Shown here piece after piece: positions 25,100-33,285 of a DNA stretch of 64,000 nt; the first letter of the stretch is position 1; each line of letters begins with the position of its first letter. The notes under the pieces are model-generated. The model was not told the origin of the DNA, made no database searches, and saw only the letters and a program-made list of their open reading frames with translations. A program made the translations under genes and the position numbers. This stretch comes from an uncultured Eubacteriales bacterium (GTDB lineage: Bacteria; Bacillota; Clostridia; Oscillospirales; Oscillospiraceae). Where the stretch lies: NCBI GenBank assembly GCA_900549475.1, contig UROF01000006.1, forward strand, positions 43,187 through 107,186. The letters run 5' to 3'.

Positions 25100-25278
25100 A
25101 TGAAAAAGCGGAAAATTGGCGCAGCACTTGTCCTAGGGGGACTGTTCCGCAGGGATAGTCCCCTTTCTATGTTTCCCTTACGCTCACAGCGACCCACTGT
25201 TTTGCCAGCCTCTACCTGATCCTGCTGGGTATCGACAGCGTGGTGATGGCGTTCAGTCGCATGGGGACGCGGTGGTAA
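25100..25278 (+). pseudogene. Small membrane protein, apparently frameshifted
   Basis: AGAGGTGGAATCC precedes an ATG at 25100 opening MKKRKIGAALVLGGLF. That frame turns into non-hydrophobic residues and stops at 25219. A different frame over 25152-25278 encodes a convincing membrane tail (VSLTLTATHCFASLYLILLG, then VVMAFSRMGTRW and stop). The two halves together would give a protein of about 60 residues with two hydrophobic stretches. It is the first gene downstream of promoter copy 2, so loss or error here matters for reading the regulon. Confidence 0.4.
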
Positions 25279-25332
25279 CGTAGAAGATACGACCCGATAT
25301 GGGAACCATATTTCTTTGTTAGGAGGTTCCAT

Positions 25333-27093
25333 GTGTTAAAGCTGCTTCGTAAAATGCGGCGGCGGGAGTGGGGCATGGCCGCCGTCTGCACCCTGCTGAT
25401 CCTGGGACAGATCTACTTCGACCTGGCCCTGCCCGACTACATGAGCGACCTCACCGTGCTCATCGAGTCGCCGGAGAGCGCCATGTCGGACATCCTCCGC
25501 ACCGGTGCCGAGATGCTGGGGTGTACCCTGGCCAGCGCGGTGCTGTGCGTCGTCTGCGGCTATCTTACCGCCAGGGTGTCGGCCGGGTTCAGTTACACCC
25601 TCCGGCAGGAGGTCTTTTACAAGATCGCGGACTTCGGCCAGCAGGAGATGATGGTGTTCTCCGTGCCCAGCCTTATCACCCGCACCACCAACGACATCAC
25701 CCAGGTTCAGATGCTCCTGGCCATGGGGTTGCAGATCCTGATCAAGTCCCCCATCATGGCGGTGTGGGCCATCATCAAGATCGTCCATAAGAGCTGGACC
25801 CTGTCTGCCATCACCGCGGGCTTTATCCTTGCCCTGCTGGTGATGATGCTGGTGATCCTCGGCATGGTGCTTCCCCGGTTCCGCAGGGTGCAGAAGCTGG
25901 TGGACCATATCAACCTGCTGGCCCGGGAAAATCTCACCGGCATCAATGTGGTCCACGCCTACAACGCCGAGGACTACCAGAACGCCAAGTTCCTCAAAAG
26001 CAATGAGGAGCTGATGCGCACCCAGCTCTTTAACCAGCGGGCTTTCGCCTTCCTGCTGCCCGGCGTCACCCTGGCCATGAACGCCCTGTCCCTGGTGATC
26101 TACTGGGTGGGGGCCGCCATCGTCAATGATGTGCCGGCCGCCGACACGGCCGCGCGTCTGGACACCTTCGGCAATATTGTGGTGTTCGGCACCTATGCCA
26201 CCTATGTCATCATGTCCATTATGATGATGGTCATGATCATCATGCTCATGCCCGCGGCCCAGGTATCCGCCCAGCGCATCGGTGAGGTGCTGGATACCCG
26301 TGTGCATCTGAAGCAGGGGGACCGTTCCGATGCCCCGGAAGCAGGCACGGTGGAGTTCAAAGATGTGTCCTTCCACTACCCCTCCTCGGACAAGGACGTA
26401 CTGGAGCACATCAGCTTCACCGCCCGGAAAGGTGAGACGGTGGCCTTCATCGGCGCCACAGGCAGCGGCAAGACCACCCTGGTGAGTCTGGCCGCCCGGT
26501 TCTACGACGCTACGGCGGGACAGGTGCTGGTGGACGGCGTGGATGTGAAGGACTACACCTTCGACGCCCTGTATGACCGCATCGGCTATGTGACTCAGAA
26601 GGCGATTCTGTTCTCCGGGGACATCCGCAGCAATGTACTCTTTGGCGAGAGCCGGGGCGGCAGCTCGGACGGAAACGTGCGGGAGGCCCTGGATCTGGCT
26701 CAGGCCAGTGAATTTGTGGAGAAACTGCCCCAGGGCATCCGTGCCCCCATTGCCCAGGGAGGCTCTAATGTCTCCGGTGGGCAGAAACAGCGGTTGTCCA
26801 TCGCCCGGGCTCTGGCGAGAAAGCCGGAGATCCTGGTGTTTGACGACTCTTTCTCCGCCCTGGACTACCGCACCGACGCAAAACTCCGCACCGGCCTTGC
26901 CCGGGAGCTGAAGGATGTTACCAAGCTCATCGTGGCCCAGCGCATCGGCACCATCCGGAACGCGGACAAGATCATCGTCCTGGACAAGGGGAAAGTCGCG
27001 GGCATGGGCACCCACGAGGAATTGATGCAGACTTGCCCGGTCTATCAGGAGATCGCCCGGTCCCAGCTCTCCCCGGACGAGCTGGGCGCGTAA
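25333..27093 (+). CDS. Heterodimeric ABC exporter subunit A (degenerate Walker B)
   Basis: A 586-residue exporter half. The membrane domain has six helices (residues about 15-310) and the nucleotide-binding domain follows: Walker A GATGSGKTTLVSL, signature NVSGGQKQRLSIA, Walker B EILVFDDSFSALD. The usual catalytic Glu after Walker B is Asp, as in the non-hydrolysing site of BmrC/LmrC/TM287-type heterodimers. A GTG start at 25333 is set by AGGAGGT 5 bases upstream. It is followed after 13 bases by subunit B. Substrates of such pairs include drugs, lipids or peptides and cannot be told here. It lies within reach of stress promoter copy 2. Confidence 0.9.
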   Translation: MLKLLRKMRRREWGMAAVCTLLILGQIYFDLALPDYMSDLTVLIESPESAMSDILRTGAEMLGCTLASAVLCVVCGYLTARVSAGFSYTLRQEVFYKIADFGQQEMMVFSVPSLITRTTNDITQVQMLLAMGLQILIKSPIMAVWAIIKIVHKSWTLSAITAGFILALLVMMLVILGMVLPRFRRVQKLVDHINLLARENLTGINVVHAYNAEDYQNAKFLKSNEELMRTQLFNQRAFAFLLPGVTLAMNALSLVIYWVGAAIVNDVPAADTAARLDTFGNIVVFGTYATYVIMSIMMMVMIIMLMPAAQVSAQRIGEVLDTRVHLKQGDRSDAPEAGTVEFKDVSFHYPSSDKDVLEHISFTARKGETVAFIGATGSGKTTLVSLAARFYDATAGQVLVDGVDVKDYTFDALYDRIGYVTQKAILFSGDIRSNVLFGESRGGSSDGNVREALDLAQASEFVEKLPQGIRAPIAQGGSNVSGGQKQRLSIARALARKPEILVFDDSFSALDYRTDAKLRTGLARELKDVTKLIVAQRIGTIRNADKIIVLDKGKVAGMGTHEELMQTCPVYQEIARSQLSPDELGA

Positions 27094-27106
27094 GGAGGGA
27101 TATTCC

Positions 27107-28903
27107 ATGCCAAATCTGTCAAGCCGGATGGCTCCGGCATCCAAGAGCAAACGGGGCATCCTGGGGATCCTGCGGGAGCTGCTCACCTATTCCAGCAAAC
27201 TGAAGGCCCCCATGGCCGTGGCCCTGAGCTTTGCCGCCCTGGGCGCCGTCCTCACCATCATCGGTCCCAGCTTCCTCAGCCAGATCACCGACCTCATTGA
27301 GGCCTCCCTGGGCGGGGAGATCGACCTTGGCGCCATTGGCCAGGTGGGGATCATCCTGCTGGTGATCTATGGCCTCAGCTTTGTCTTCACCTATGTGGAG
27401 CACTACATCATGGCCACCGTCACCCTGGACCTGTCCCGAAATCTGCGGCAGGATCTGTCCCGGAAGATCAACCGGGTGCCCATGAGCTACTTCAATACCG
27501 TATCCCACGGCGACATCCTCAGCCGGGTGACCAACGATGTGAGTACCCTGCAGCAGGCCCTGGCCAACAGCCTGCCCTCCATCATCAGCGCCGTGGCCCA
27601 GTTTGTGGGATGTCTCGTTATGATGTTCGTCACCGAGTGGCGCATGGCTCTGGCCGCCGTTGCCGTGACGGCGCTGGGCTTTGTGCTCATGGCCGCTGTG
27701 ATGCTCCGCTCTCAGAAGTACTTCACCGCCCGGCAGGTGAACCTGAGCACCCTCAACGGCTACATCGAGGAGATGTACTCCGGCCACGACGTGGTACGCC
27801 TGTCCCGGGCGAACGATCAGATCAAGGAGACCTTCGGCGGCATGAACGCCGTCCTCTACGACGCGGAGTGGCGCAGTCAGTTCCTGTCCGGCATCATGCA
27901 GCCCATGATGAACATCGTGGGCAACCTGGGCTATGTGGCGGTGTGCGTCCTGGGCGCCGGCCTGGCCATGGCTGGGGAGATCTCCTTCGGCGTCATCGTG
28001 GCCTTTATCCTCTATGTGCGTCTCTTTACCTCCCCTCTGAGCACGCTGGCCCAGGGTATGACCCAGATGCAGACAGCGGCGGCCGCCGGCGACCACATCT
28101 TCGATTTCCTCCATGCCCAGGAGCTGTCCGACGAGACCGGCAGGCAGGGAAAACTCAAGGACGTCCGGGGCGAGGTGGAGTTCGACCATGTGCGGTTCAG
28201 CTACCCCGACAACCCGGACAAGGTCATCATCAAGGATTTCTCCGCCCACATCCTGCCCGGGCAGAAGGTGGCCATCGTGGGGCCCACCGGGGCGGGCAAG
28301 ACCACTATGGTGAATCTGCTGATGCGATTTTTTGAGATCAACAGCGGTAGCATCAAGATCGACGGCATCCCCACCTCCCAGATGACGAGAGAGGACGTCC
28401 ACGATCTGTTCAGCATGGTGCTCCAGGACACCTGGCTTTTTGAGGGCACCGTCCGGGAGAACCTGGTCTACAACAAGGCCGGCGTCACGGAGGAGCAGCT
28501 GGCGCGGGCCTGTAAAGCCTGCGGCATCTATCACTTCATTGAGACACTGCCCAAGGGCTTTGATACGGTTCTGGATGACAGCATCGCCATCTCCGCCGGC
28601 CAAAAGCAGCTGCTCACCATCGCCCGTGCCATGGTGCAGAACAACCCCATGCTCATTCTGGATGAGGCGACCTCCTCCGTGGACACCCGCACCGAGCAGA
28701 TCACCCAGAAAGCTATGGATCAGCTCACGGAGCGCCGCACCAGCTTCGTCATCGCCCACCGGCTGTCCACCATCCGCAACGCCGACCTGATTCTGGTGCT
28801 GAAGGACGGCGACATCATCGAGCAGGGCACCCATGAGGAGCTGCTGGCCAGGGGCGGCTTCTACGCCGACCTCTACAACAGCCAATTCGAGAAGGCGTCC
28901 TGA
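27107..28903 (+). CDS. Heterodimeric ABC exporter subunit B (canonical Walker B, altered signature)
   Basis: A 598-residue partner of subunit A. The membrane domain is at about 35-320 and the nucleotide-binding domain has Walker A GPTGAGKTTMVNLL, Walker B PMLILDEATSSVD with the catalytic Glu, and the switch His in VIAHRLSTIR. Its signature is AISAGQKQ instead of LSGGQ. In the dimer its altered signature faces the Asp-type Walker B of subunit A, giving one degenerate and one active site, as known for asymmetric exporters. TAAGGAGGGA precedes the ATG. Confidence 0.92.
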   Translation: MPNLSSRMAPASKSKRGILGILRELLTYSSKLKAPMAVALSFAALGAVLTIIGPSFLSQITDLIEASLGGEIDLGAIGQVGIILLVIYGLSFVFTYVEHYIMATVTLDLSRNLRQDLSRKINRVPMSYFNTVSHGDILSRVTNDVSTLQQALANSLPSIISAVAQFVGCLVMMFVTEWRMALAAVAVTALGFVLMAAVMLRSQKYFTARQVNLSTLNGYIEEMYSGHDVVRLSRANDQIKETFGGMNAVLYDAEWRSQFLSGIMQPMMNIVGNLGYVAVCVLGAGLAMAGEISFGVIVAFILYVRLFTSPLSTLAQGMTQMQTAAAAGDHIFDFLHAQELSDETGRQGKLKDVRGEVEFDHVRFSYPDNPDKVIIKDFSAHILPGQKVAIVGPTGAGKTTMVNLLMRFFEINSGSIKIDGIPTSQMTREDVHDLFSMVLQDTWLFEGTVRENLVYNKAGVTEEQLARACKACGIYHFIETLPKGFDTVLDDSIAISAGQKQLLTIARAMVQNNPMLILDEATSSVDTRTEQITQKAMDQLTERRTSFVIAHRLSTIRNADLILVLKDGDIIEQGTHEELLARGGFYADLYNSQFEKAS

Positions 28904-28944
28904 TCCCCGGAAGGGGAGAAAGGAAACCGGAAAGGCGCTTGCAT

Positions 28945-29778
28945 ATGGACCCGATTTTTCTTTTAACAACGCTGGATCAGAATTATCTTCCCCAGCTCCA
29001 GGTATTGCTCACTTCCATTTCCGTGAACAATCCGAAGGATACCTTTGTCCTGAGCCTGCTCCACAGCGGCATCCCGGAGGAGGCTATGGAAGGAGTACGC
29101 CGACAGTGCGGGGCATACGGATATTCCTTCCTGCCCATCCGGGTGGACGACACTCTGTTCCAGGGGGCCCCTGTCACCAGGCAGTATCCCAGGGAGATGT
29201 ACTACCGGCTGCTGGCGTCCCACTTGTTGCCCAAACTGCTGAAACGGGTCCTCTATCTGGACCCGGATATTTTGGTCATCAACCCCCTCCGGCCCCTGTG
29301 GGAAACGGATCTCCAGGGCAAGCTGTTTGCCGCCGCCGCCCACACCGGCAAGACAGAGCTGGCCAACAGTGTCAACCAGCTGCGGCTGGGGACAGAGCAG
29401 GACTACTACAACTCCGGTGTCCTGCTGATGGATCTGGATGCGGGGCGGCGGGAGATCGTCCCCCAGGAGATCTTTCGGTATGTGGAACAGCACCGCAAGG
29501 AGCTGATCCTGCCAGATCAGGATATTCTAAATGCCCTATACAGCGAAAAGATCCTCCCTCTGGAGGACGTACTGTGGAACTATGACGCCCGAAACTACTC
29601 CAACTACCTGCTCCGAAGCGGAGGCCGCTGCGACCTGCGGTGGGTGATGGAGCACACGGCCATCCTCCATTTCTGCGGGAAAGAGAAGCCCTGGAAGCCC
29701 AAGTACATCCACCGTTTCGGCATCTTGTACCAGCACTACGCCCAGCTTACCCGCCGGGTCTGGGGGATCACTCTGTGA
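28945..29778 (+). CDS. Glycosyltransferase family 8 protein
   Basis: A 277-residue cytosolic enzyme of the GT-A fold. The N-terminal strand IFLLTTLDQNYLPQL, the metal-binding DxD in VLYLDPDILVINPL (about residue 105), the DYYNSGVLLMDLD segment and the final HFCGKEKPWKPKYIHRF are typical of GT8 (LgtC-like retaining galactosyl/glucosyl transferases). The ATG at 28945 is preferred to a TTG two codons earlier; GGAAAGG lies 9 bases upstream. It follows the exporter by 41 bases and may be co-transcribed. It probably decorates a cell-surface glycan. Confidence 0.87.
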   Translation: MDPIFLLTTLDQNYLPQLQVLLTSISVNNPKDTFVLSLLHSGIPEEAMEGVRRQCGAYGYSFLPIRVDDTLFQGAPVTRQYPREMYYRLLASHLLPKLLKRVLYLDPDILVINPLRPLWETDLQGKLFAAAAHTGKTELANSVNQLRLGTEQDYYNSGVLLMDLDAGRREIVPQEIFRYVEQHRKELILPDQDILNALYSEKILPLEDVLWNYDARNYSNYLLRSGGRCDLRWVMEHTAILHFCGKEKPWKPKYIHRFGILYQHYAQLTRRVWGITL

Positions 29779-29878
29779 GCCGCCGGTACAAGAAATGAAT
29801 AGATACCATTCTTGTCTCCCTTTGCCAATCGTCATACGGAATTCTATCGCACGCTTAAAAGATCAGGAGGTGTGAAAG

Positions 29879-30796
29879 GTGGAGATCTATCGAATCGGTC
29901 CAAAACTGGAAGTAATCCAGGGCCCGCTGGCTCCCGGGGATCGGGCGCTGGTGCTGCTTACCACCCAGGAAATGGAGCATCCACCGCAACTGACGGGACT
30001 TGAAAATGTGATCCGCCACATCCCCTCAGCCCAAGGCGCCAGAGGATGCCGGGTGGAGGCACGCCGAGACTGTTTGAGCGGGACAGTGATTACGCCGCGG
30101 CACACCAGAGCCGGGCTCCCGATTGCTTTTGGATTTTTGCTGACAGCGGATTTGCTGGTGCTGTGTGATGATAGTGAAGCGATCCCGGCATTGGTTCACC
30201 GACTGTCCAAAGAAGGCCGCTGGCAGGAAAATGGTCCTGGAAGGCTGCTGTGCCAGCTGCTTGAACTGCTTTTGTCAAAGGATGCTCACCACATGGAAGA
30301 ATTAGAGGATCAGTTGAGCCAGTTGGAGGAGCAAGTGCTCTCTGGCCGGCTGGATCAGTTCACTGCGCCGATCTCCGGCCTGCGCCGGGAGCTGATGCAC
30401 TGGTCTCGATACTTCTCCCAGTTGGGAAACGTGGCGGACACCCTGGAGGAAGATGACTGGGGCTTATTCACGGAGGAGGAGAGCCGGCTGTTCCATATGC
30501 TGTCCCGGCGGCTGGGGCGTCTGCGGGATGACGCCCAGCTCCTGCGGGAGTACTGCCTGCAAGTTCGGGAACTGTTTCAGACGCAGGTGGATCTTCGGCA
30601 GAATAAGATCATGAAGACGCTGACCTTGGTTACAACGCTCTGTCTCCCCTTGTCTTTGGTGGCCGCCTGGTATGGGATGAATTTCACCGGGATGCCGGAG
30701 CTGAGCTGGAAGTATGGCTATCCGGCTGTCATCGCAGCGAGCGTACTCATCGTGATTGCGTGCCTATGGATCATGAAACGGAAAAAATTGTGGTAG
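29879..30796 (+). CDS. CorA-family divalent metal ion transporter
   Basis: A 305-residue protein with a soluble N-terminal domain, a long charged helix (ELEDQLSQLEEQVLSGRLDQ onward) and two C-terminal membrane helices. The first of these ends in YGMNFTGMPEL, the GMN selectivity signature of CorA Mg/Co channels. The lysine-rich end MKRKKLW fits the inside positive rule. A GTG start at 29879 is fixed by AGGAGG 7 bases upstream. It stands alone, followed by a hairpin. Confidence 0.88.
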   Translation: MEIYRIGPKLEVIQGPLAPGDRALVLLTTQEMEHPPQLTGLENVIRHIPSAQGARGCRVEARRDCLSGTVITPRHTRAGLPIAFGFLLTADLLVLCDDSEAIPALVHRLSKEGRWQENGPGRLLCQLLELLLSKDAHHMEELEDQLSQLEEQVLSGRLDQFTAPISGLRRELMHWSRYFSQLGNVADTLEEDDWGLFTEEESRLFHMLSRRLGRLRDDAQLLREYCLQVRELFQTQVDLRQNKIMKTLTLVTTLCLPLSLVAAWYGMNFTGMPELSWKYGYPAVIAASVLIVIACLWIMKRKKLW

Positions 30797-30805
30797 CAAG
30801 TGTTA

Positions 30806-30849
30806 AGGAGGAGCAGACAGCGTTTTGGAAAACGCCGCCTGTTCCTCCA
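30806..30849 (+). terminator. Imperfect hairpin after corA
   Basis: GGAGGAGCAG faces CTGTTCCTCC, with an inner GCGTTTT/AAAACGC stem. The T tract is poor. Confidence 0.4.
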
Positions 30850-30937
30850 GAATGCTTACCCCCTCGTTTGATCCAGTCAGGCTGAGATAAAATCTTCCGA
30901 TTCATTTTTATTCTGACTGATATTATCACGAGGCACC

Positions 30938-30966
30938 TTGCCAAAGCAATCGCTGGCCCCTATAAT
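30938..30966 (+). promoter_or_regulatory. Sigma-A promoter of the orphan histidine kinase
   Basis: TTGCCA, a 17-base spacer and a perfect TATAAT, 50 bases before the kinase start. Confidence 0.8.
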
Positions 30967-31016
30967 AGTTTATAAGTTATGCACCGACTTACAGAGAGAA
31001 TACGGAGGAATAGGAT

Positions 31017-32060
31017 ATGGAGACGGGGGCAGACAAGATGGCCACTCCGCAGTTGGGCAGTCCAGCATTGACCGTATGTTTTTCCGCCTTACTGGCGGTA
31101 AGCACTGCGATCGCCGCAGGGCTGTATTGCCTGGCTGTCCAAGCCCTTTCGGAACTCGGCCTGGGCGCGGCGTCCTATACCGCAGCGCTGCTGCTCCCTA
31201 TCCTGATCGGCGTTGGTGCCGCGCTCGCGACTATTGGACCGGCGAACCGGCGGTTCCGAAAGCTCCGACAAGCTTTTCAGACCATCATTGACGGGGATCT
31301 GAGCGTGCGCCTGCCAGAAAAGAACACAGGGATCTTCCGTGTCGCCTATTCTGACTTTAACCGCATGGCACAGGAGCTGGAGAAGGTGCGGGCCATGCGG
31401 GAGGAGTATGTCAACACCTTCACGCACGAGTTCAAGACGCCCCTGACCGCGATCCGCGGCTTTGCCGAGCTGCTCCAGGAGCCGGGCTTTACCGAGGAGG
31501 AGCAGAAGAAGTACCTGCACATCATCGCCAGTGAGACCTGCCAGCTGGCGGAGCTGGCTAACGACGCTCTGCTGCTGACCAAGCTGGAGACCCAGAACCT
31601 GCCGGTGGTGCGGGAGAAATTCTGGCTGGATGAACAGATAAGCCATGACCTGACCATGCTGGAGGGCAGCCTCCGGGAGAAGAACCAGAACTTGACTGCG
31701 GAAATTGAGCCGGTCGAACTATATGGGAGCAAGGAGCTGCTCTCCCATGTGTGGACGAATCTGATCGGGAACGCCATCAAATATACCCCCAACGGAGGCC
31801 AGATCTCAGTCTCCCTCAAGCGAGAAGGCTCCGAGGCGGTATTTACTGTGACTGACAACGGGATCGGAATGTCCGAAGAGGTAAAGGCACATATCTTTGA
31901 CCGCTACTATCAGGCCGACCCCACCCACACCCGGAAGGGGATCGGCCTGGGACTTCCCATTGTGCATAAGATCCTGGAGCTGTGCGGTGGTAAAATTGAT
32001 GTGGAAAGCCGGTCAGGCGATGGAAGTACCTTCCGTGTTCATTTGCCGGTAAATCTCTGA
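31017..32060 (+). CDS. Sensor histidine kinase without an adjacent response regulator
   Basis: A 347-residue kinase. Two membrane helices (about 18-40 and 50-72) enclose only a few extracellular residues. A HAMP-like linker (LRQAFQTIIDGDLSVRL), a HisKA domain with phospho-acceptor FTHEFKTPLTAIRG, and HATPase motifs (N box HVWTNLIGNAIKYTP, DNGIGMS, GIGLGLPIVHKI) follow. The short sensor loop suggests intramembrane sensing, as in bacitracin or cell-envelope stress kinases. GGAGGA lies 7 bases upstream. It has its own promoter and terminator, so it is a single-gene unit. The receiver-less wHTH protein at 38224 is not an obvious partner. Confidence 0.9.
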   Translation: METGADKMATPQLGSPALTVCFSALLAVSTAIAAGLYCLAVQALSELGLGAASYTAALLLPILIGVGAALATIGPANRRFRKLRQAFQTIIDGDLSVRLPEKNTGIFRVAYSDFNRMAQELEKVRAMREEYVNTFTHEFKTPLTAIRGFAELLQEPGFTEEEQKKYLHIIASETCQLAELANDALLLTKLETQNLPVVREKFWLDEQISHDLTMLEGSLREKNQNLTAEIEPVELYGSKELLSHVWTNLIGNAIKYTPNGGQISVSLKREGSEAVFTVTDNGIGMSEEVKAHIFDRYYQADPTHTRKGIGLGLPIVHKILELCGGKIDVESRSGDGSTFRVHLPVNL

Positions 32061-32078
32061 ATACATGCATCGAATTAT

Positions 32079-32118
32079 AAAAAACTGCCCGGTCTGTACT
32101 GACAGAACGGGCAGTTTT
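32079..32118 (+). terminator. Bidirectional terminator between kinase and hdeD-like gene
   Basis: AAAACTGCCCG and CGGGCAGTTTT enclose a second short pairing (GTCTGT/ACAGAA). It serves both convergent genes. Confidence 0.9.
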
Positions 32119-32126
32119 CGGCTTTA

Positions 32127-32660
32127 TCACAGCCAGAACCTGCTGGAAAAACAACCCCGCAGAATGGAAGCGATCCCTTGCAGCAGAAAGAACACCCCCA
32201 CCAGGATAGACAAAGCCAGCAAACCGGCCACGGGCTCCAGGAACGACAGGAAGCCTGCCGCCGCCAGCACCAGGCCCAGGACAGTAAACCATCCCCAGCC
32301 GCGAACTCCCAGGCGTTTTAGCTCGAAGGAGTTTGCAAACTTGGTGATGCCGGAAAACATCAGCCACATCCCAAACAGGAACGGGAGCGTCAGGGCGGTG
32401 AACCACTGGTCAAAGAGAAGGAACAGCGAGAGCAGGATGGTCAGGATCCCATCCACCAGAAACCACCCGGAACCGGCCATGCAGGACTGCCCCGCAGCGA
32501 ATACTGCCACATCCACAATACCGGAAAATAACATAGCCAGCCCGAACCACAGGGCCAGGCTTTCCACCGCGACGCCTGGAGAAGCCAGGCAAAGCACCCC
32601 GGCTATGATCAGAAGGACTCCGGCTATGATCCATAATACACGAGATAAGGTGCGATTCAT
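32127..32660 (-). CDS. HdeD-family (DUF308) membrane protein
   Basis: A 177-residue protein with six hydrophobic helices arranged as three similar hairpins (VLWIIAGVLLIIAGVLCLAS, FGMWLMFSGITKF, LSILVGVFFLLQGIASILRG), the layout of HdeD-like proteins. HdeD is linked to acid resistance in enterobacteria, but the clostridial role is unknown. It lies in a run of stress genes (Hsp20, HtrA) on the same strand, but is separated from Hsp20 by a terminator. Confidence 0.8.
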   Translation of the reverse strand: MNRTLSRVLWIIAGVLLIIAGVLCLASPGVAVESLALWFGLAMLFSGIVDVAVFAAGQSCMAGSGWFLVDGILTILLSLFLLFDQWFTALTLPFLFGMWLMFSGITKFANSFELKRLGVRGWGWFTVLGLVLAAAGFLSFLEPVAGLLALSILVGVFFLLQGIASILRGCFSSRFWL

Positions 32661-32683
32661 ATTTTATAACGCCTCCAGCAGCA

Positions 32684-32715
32684 AAAATGGGGCGCCCCGT
32701 AGCTGCGGGGCGCCC
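32684..32715 (-). terminator. Terminator of hsp20
   Basis: On the minus strand GGGCGCCCCG and CGGGGCGCCC form a very stable stem followed by CATTTTTGC. Confidence 0.85.
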
Positions 32716-32723
32716 GCTGTGAC

Positions 32724-33161
32724 TCAGCCGATTGCAATGGTGGAACTCTTGGGCAGTTCCTTCTTGGCCTGCTTGGGCACCGACAGCTTCAGGATACCAT
32801 CCTCGTATTTCGCGGACACATCCTTGGACTCCACATCGCCCACATAGAAGCTCCGGCTCATGGCACCGGCATACCGCTCCTGGCGGATGTACTTGCCCTT
32901 CTTGTCCTTCTCGTCCTTGTCCAGGCCCTTGGCGGCGCTGATGGTCAGATAGCCGTCCTCCAGATTTACGTTGATCTCGTCCTTCTTGAAGCCGGGCAGA
33001 TCCACGTCGATCTCATAGGTGCTGTCGGTCTCCCGCACGTCGGTCTTCATCATGTTTTTGGCGTGCTTGCCGAACAGGGGATTCCGGCCGCCGAAAGCGT
33101 TCAGGAAGCCGTCGTCAAAGAAATCGTCGAACAGGTTTTCACCAAAAATGCTGGGTAACAT
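32724..33161 (-). CDS. Hsp20/alpha-crystallin small heat-shock protein
   Basis: A 145-residue chaperone. A short Phe-rich N-terminal arm (FGENLFDDFFDDGFLNAFGG) leads into the alpha-crystallin domain from DVRETDSTYEIDVDLPGF through YLTISAAKG, SRSFYVGDV and YEDGILKLSVPK, where Gly-Ile-Leu is the conserved family signature. A C-terminal IxI-like STIAIG is present for oligomer assembly. AAGGAGG lies about 8 bases before the ATG. The clpC-type tandem operator is not visible upstream. Confidence 0.93.
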   Translation of the reverse strand: MLPSIFGENLFDDFFDDGFLNAFGGRNPLFGKHAKNMMKTDVRETDSTYEIDVDLPGFKKDEINVNLEDGYLTISAAKGLDKDEKDKKGKYIRQERYAGAMSRSFYVGDVESKDVSAKYEDGILKLSVPKQAKKELPKSSTIAIG

Positions 33162-33285
33162 AAGTCATTCCTCCTTGATTGCACATTTGTGTTGATTTGC
33201 TGCCTTGGTTTAGGGAGACACGGTATCGAGCCGTGCTCGCAATATATCAACGCCGCGGAAGCGGCGGGACAGCCTGCAACCTTCC

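Noticed and set aside
30938..31291. A 117-codon frame overlapping the orphan kinase start
   Set aside because: It begins within the promoter and runs in a different frame through the kinase coding region; no protein features.
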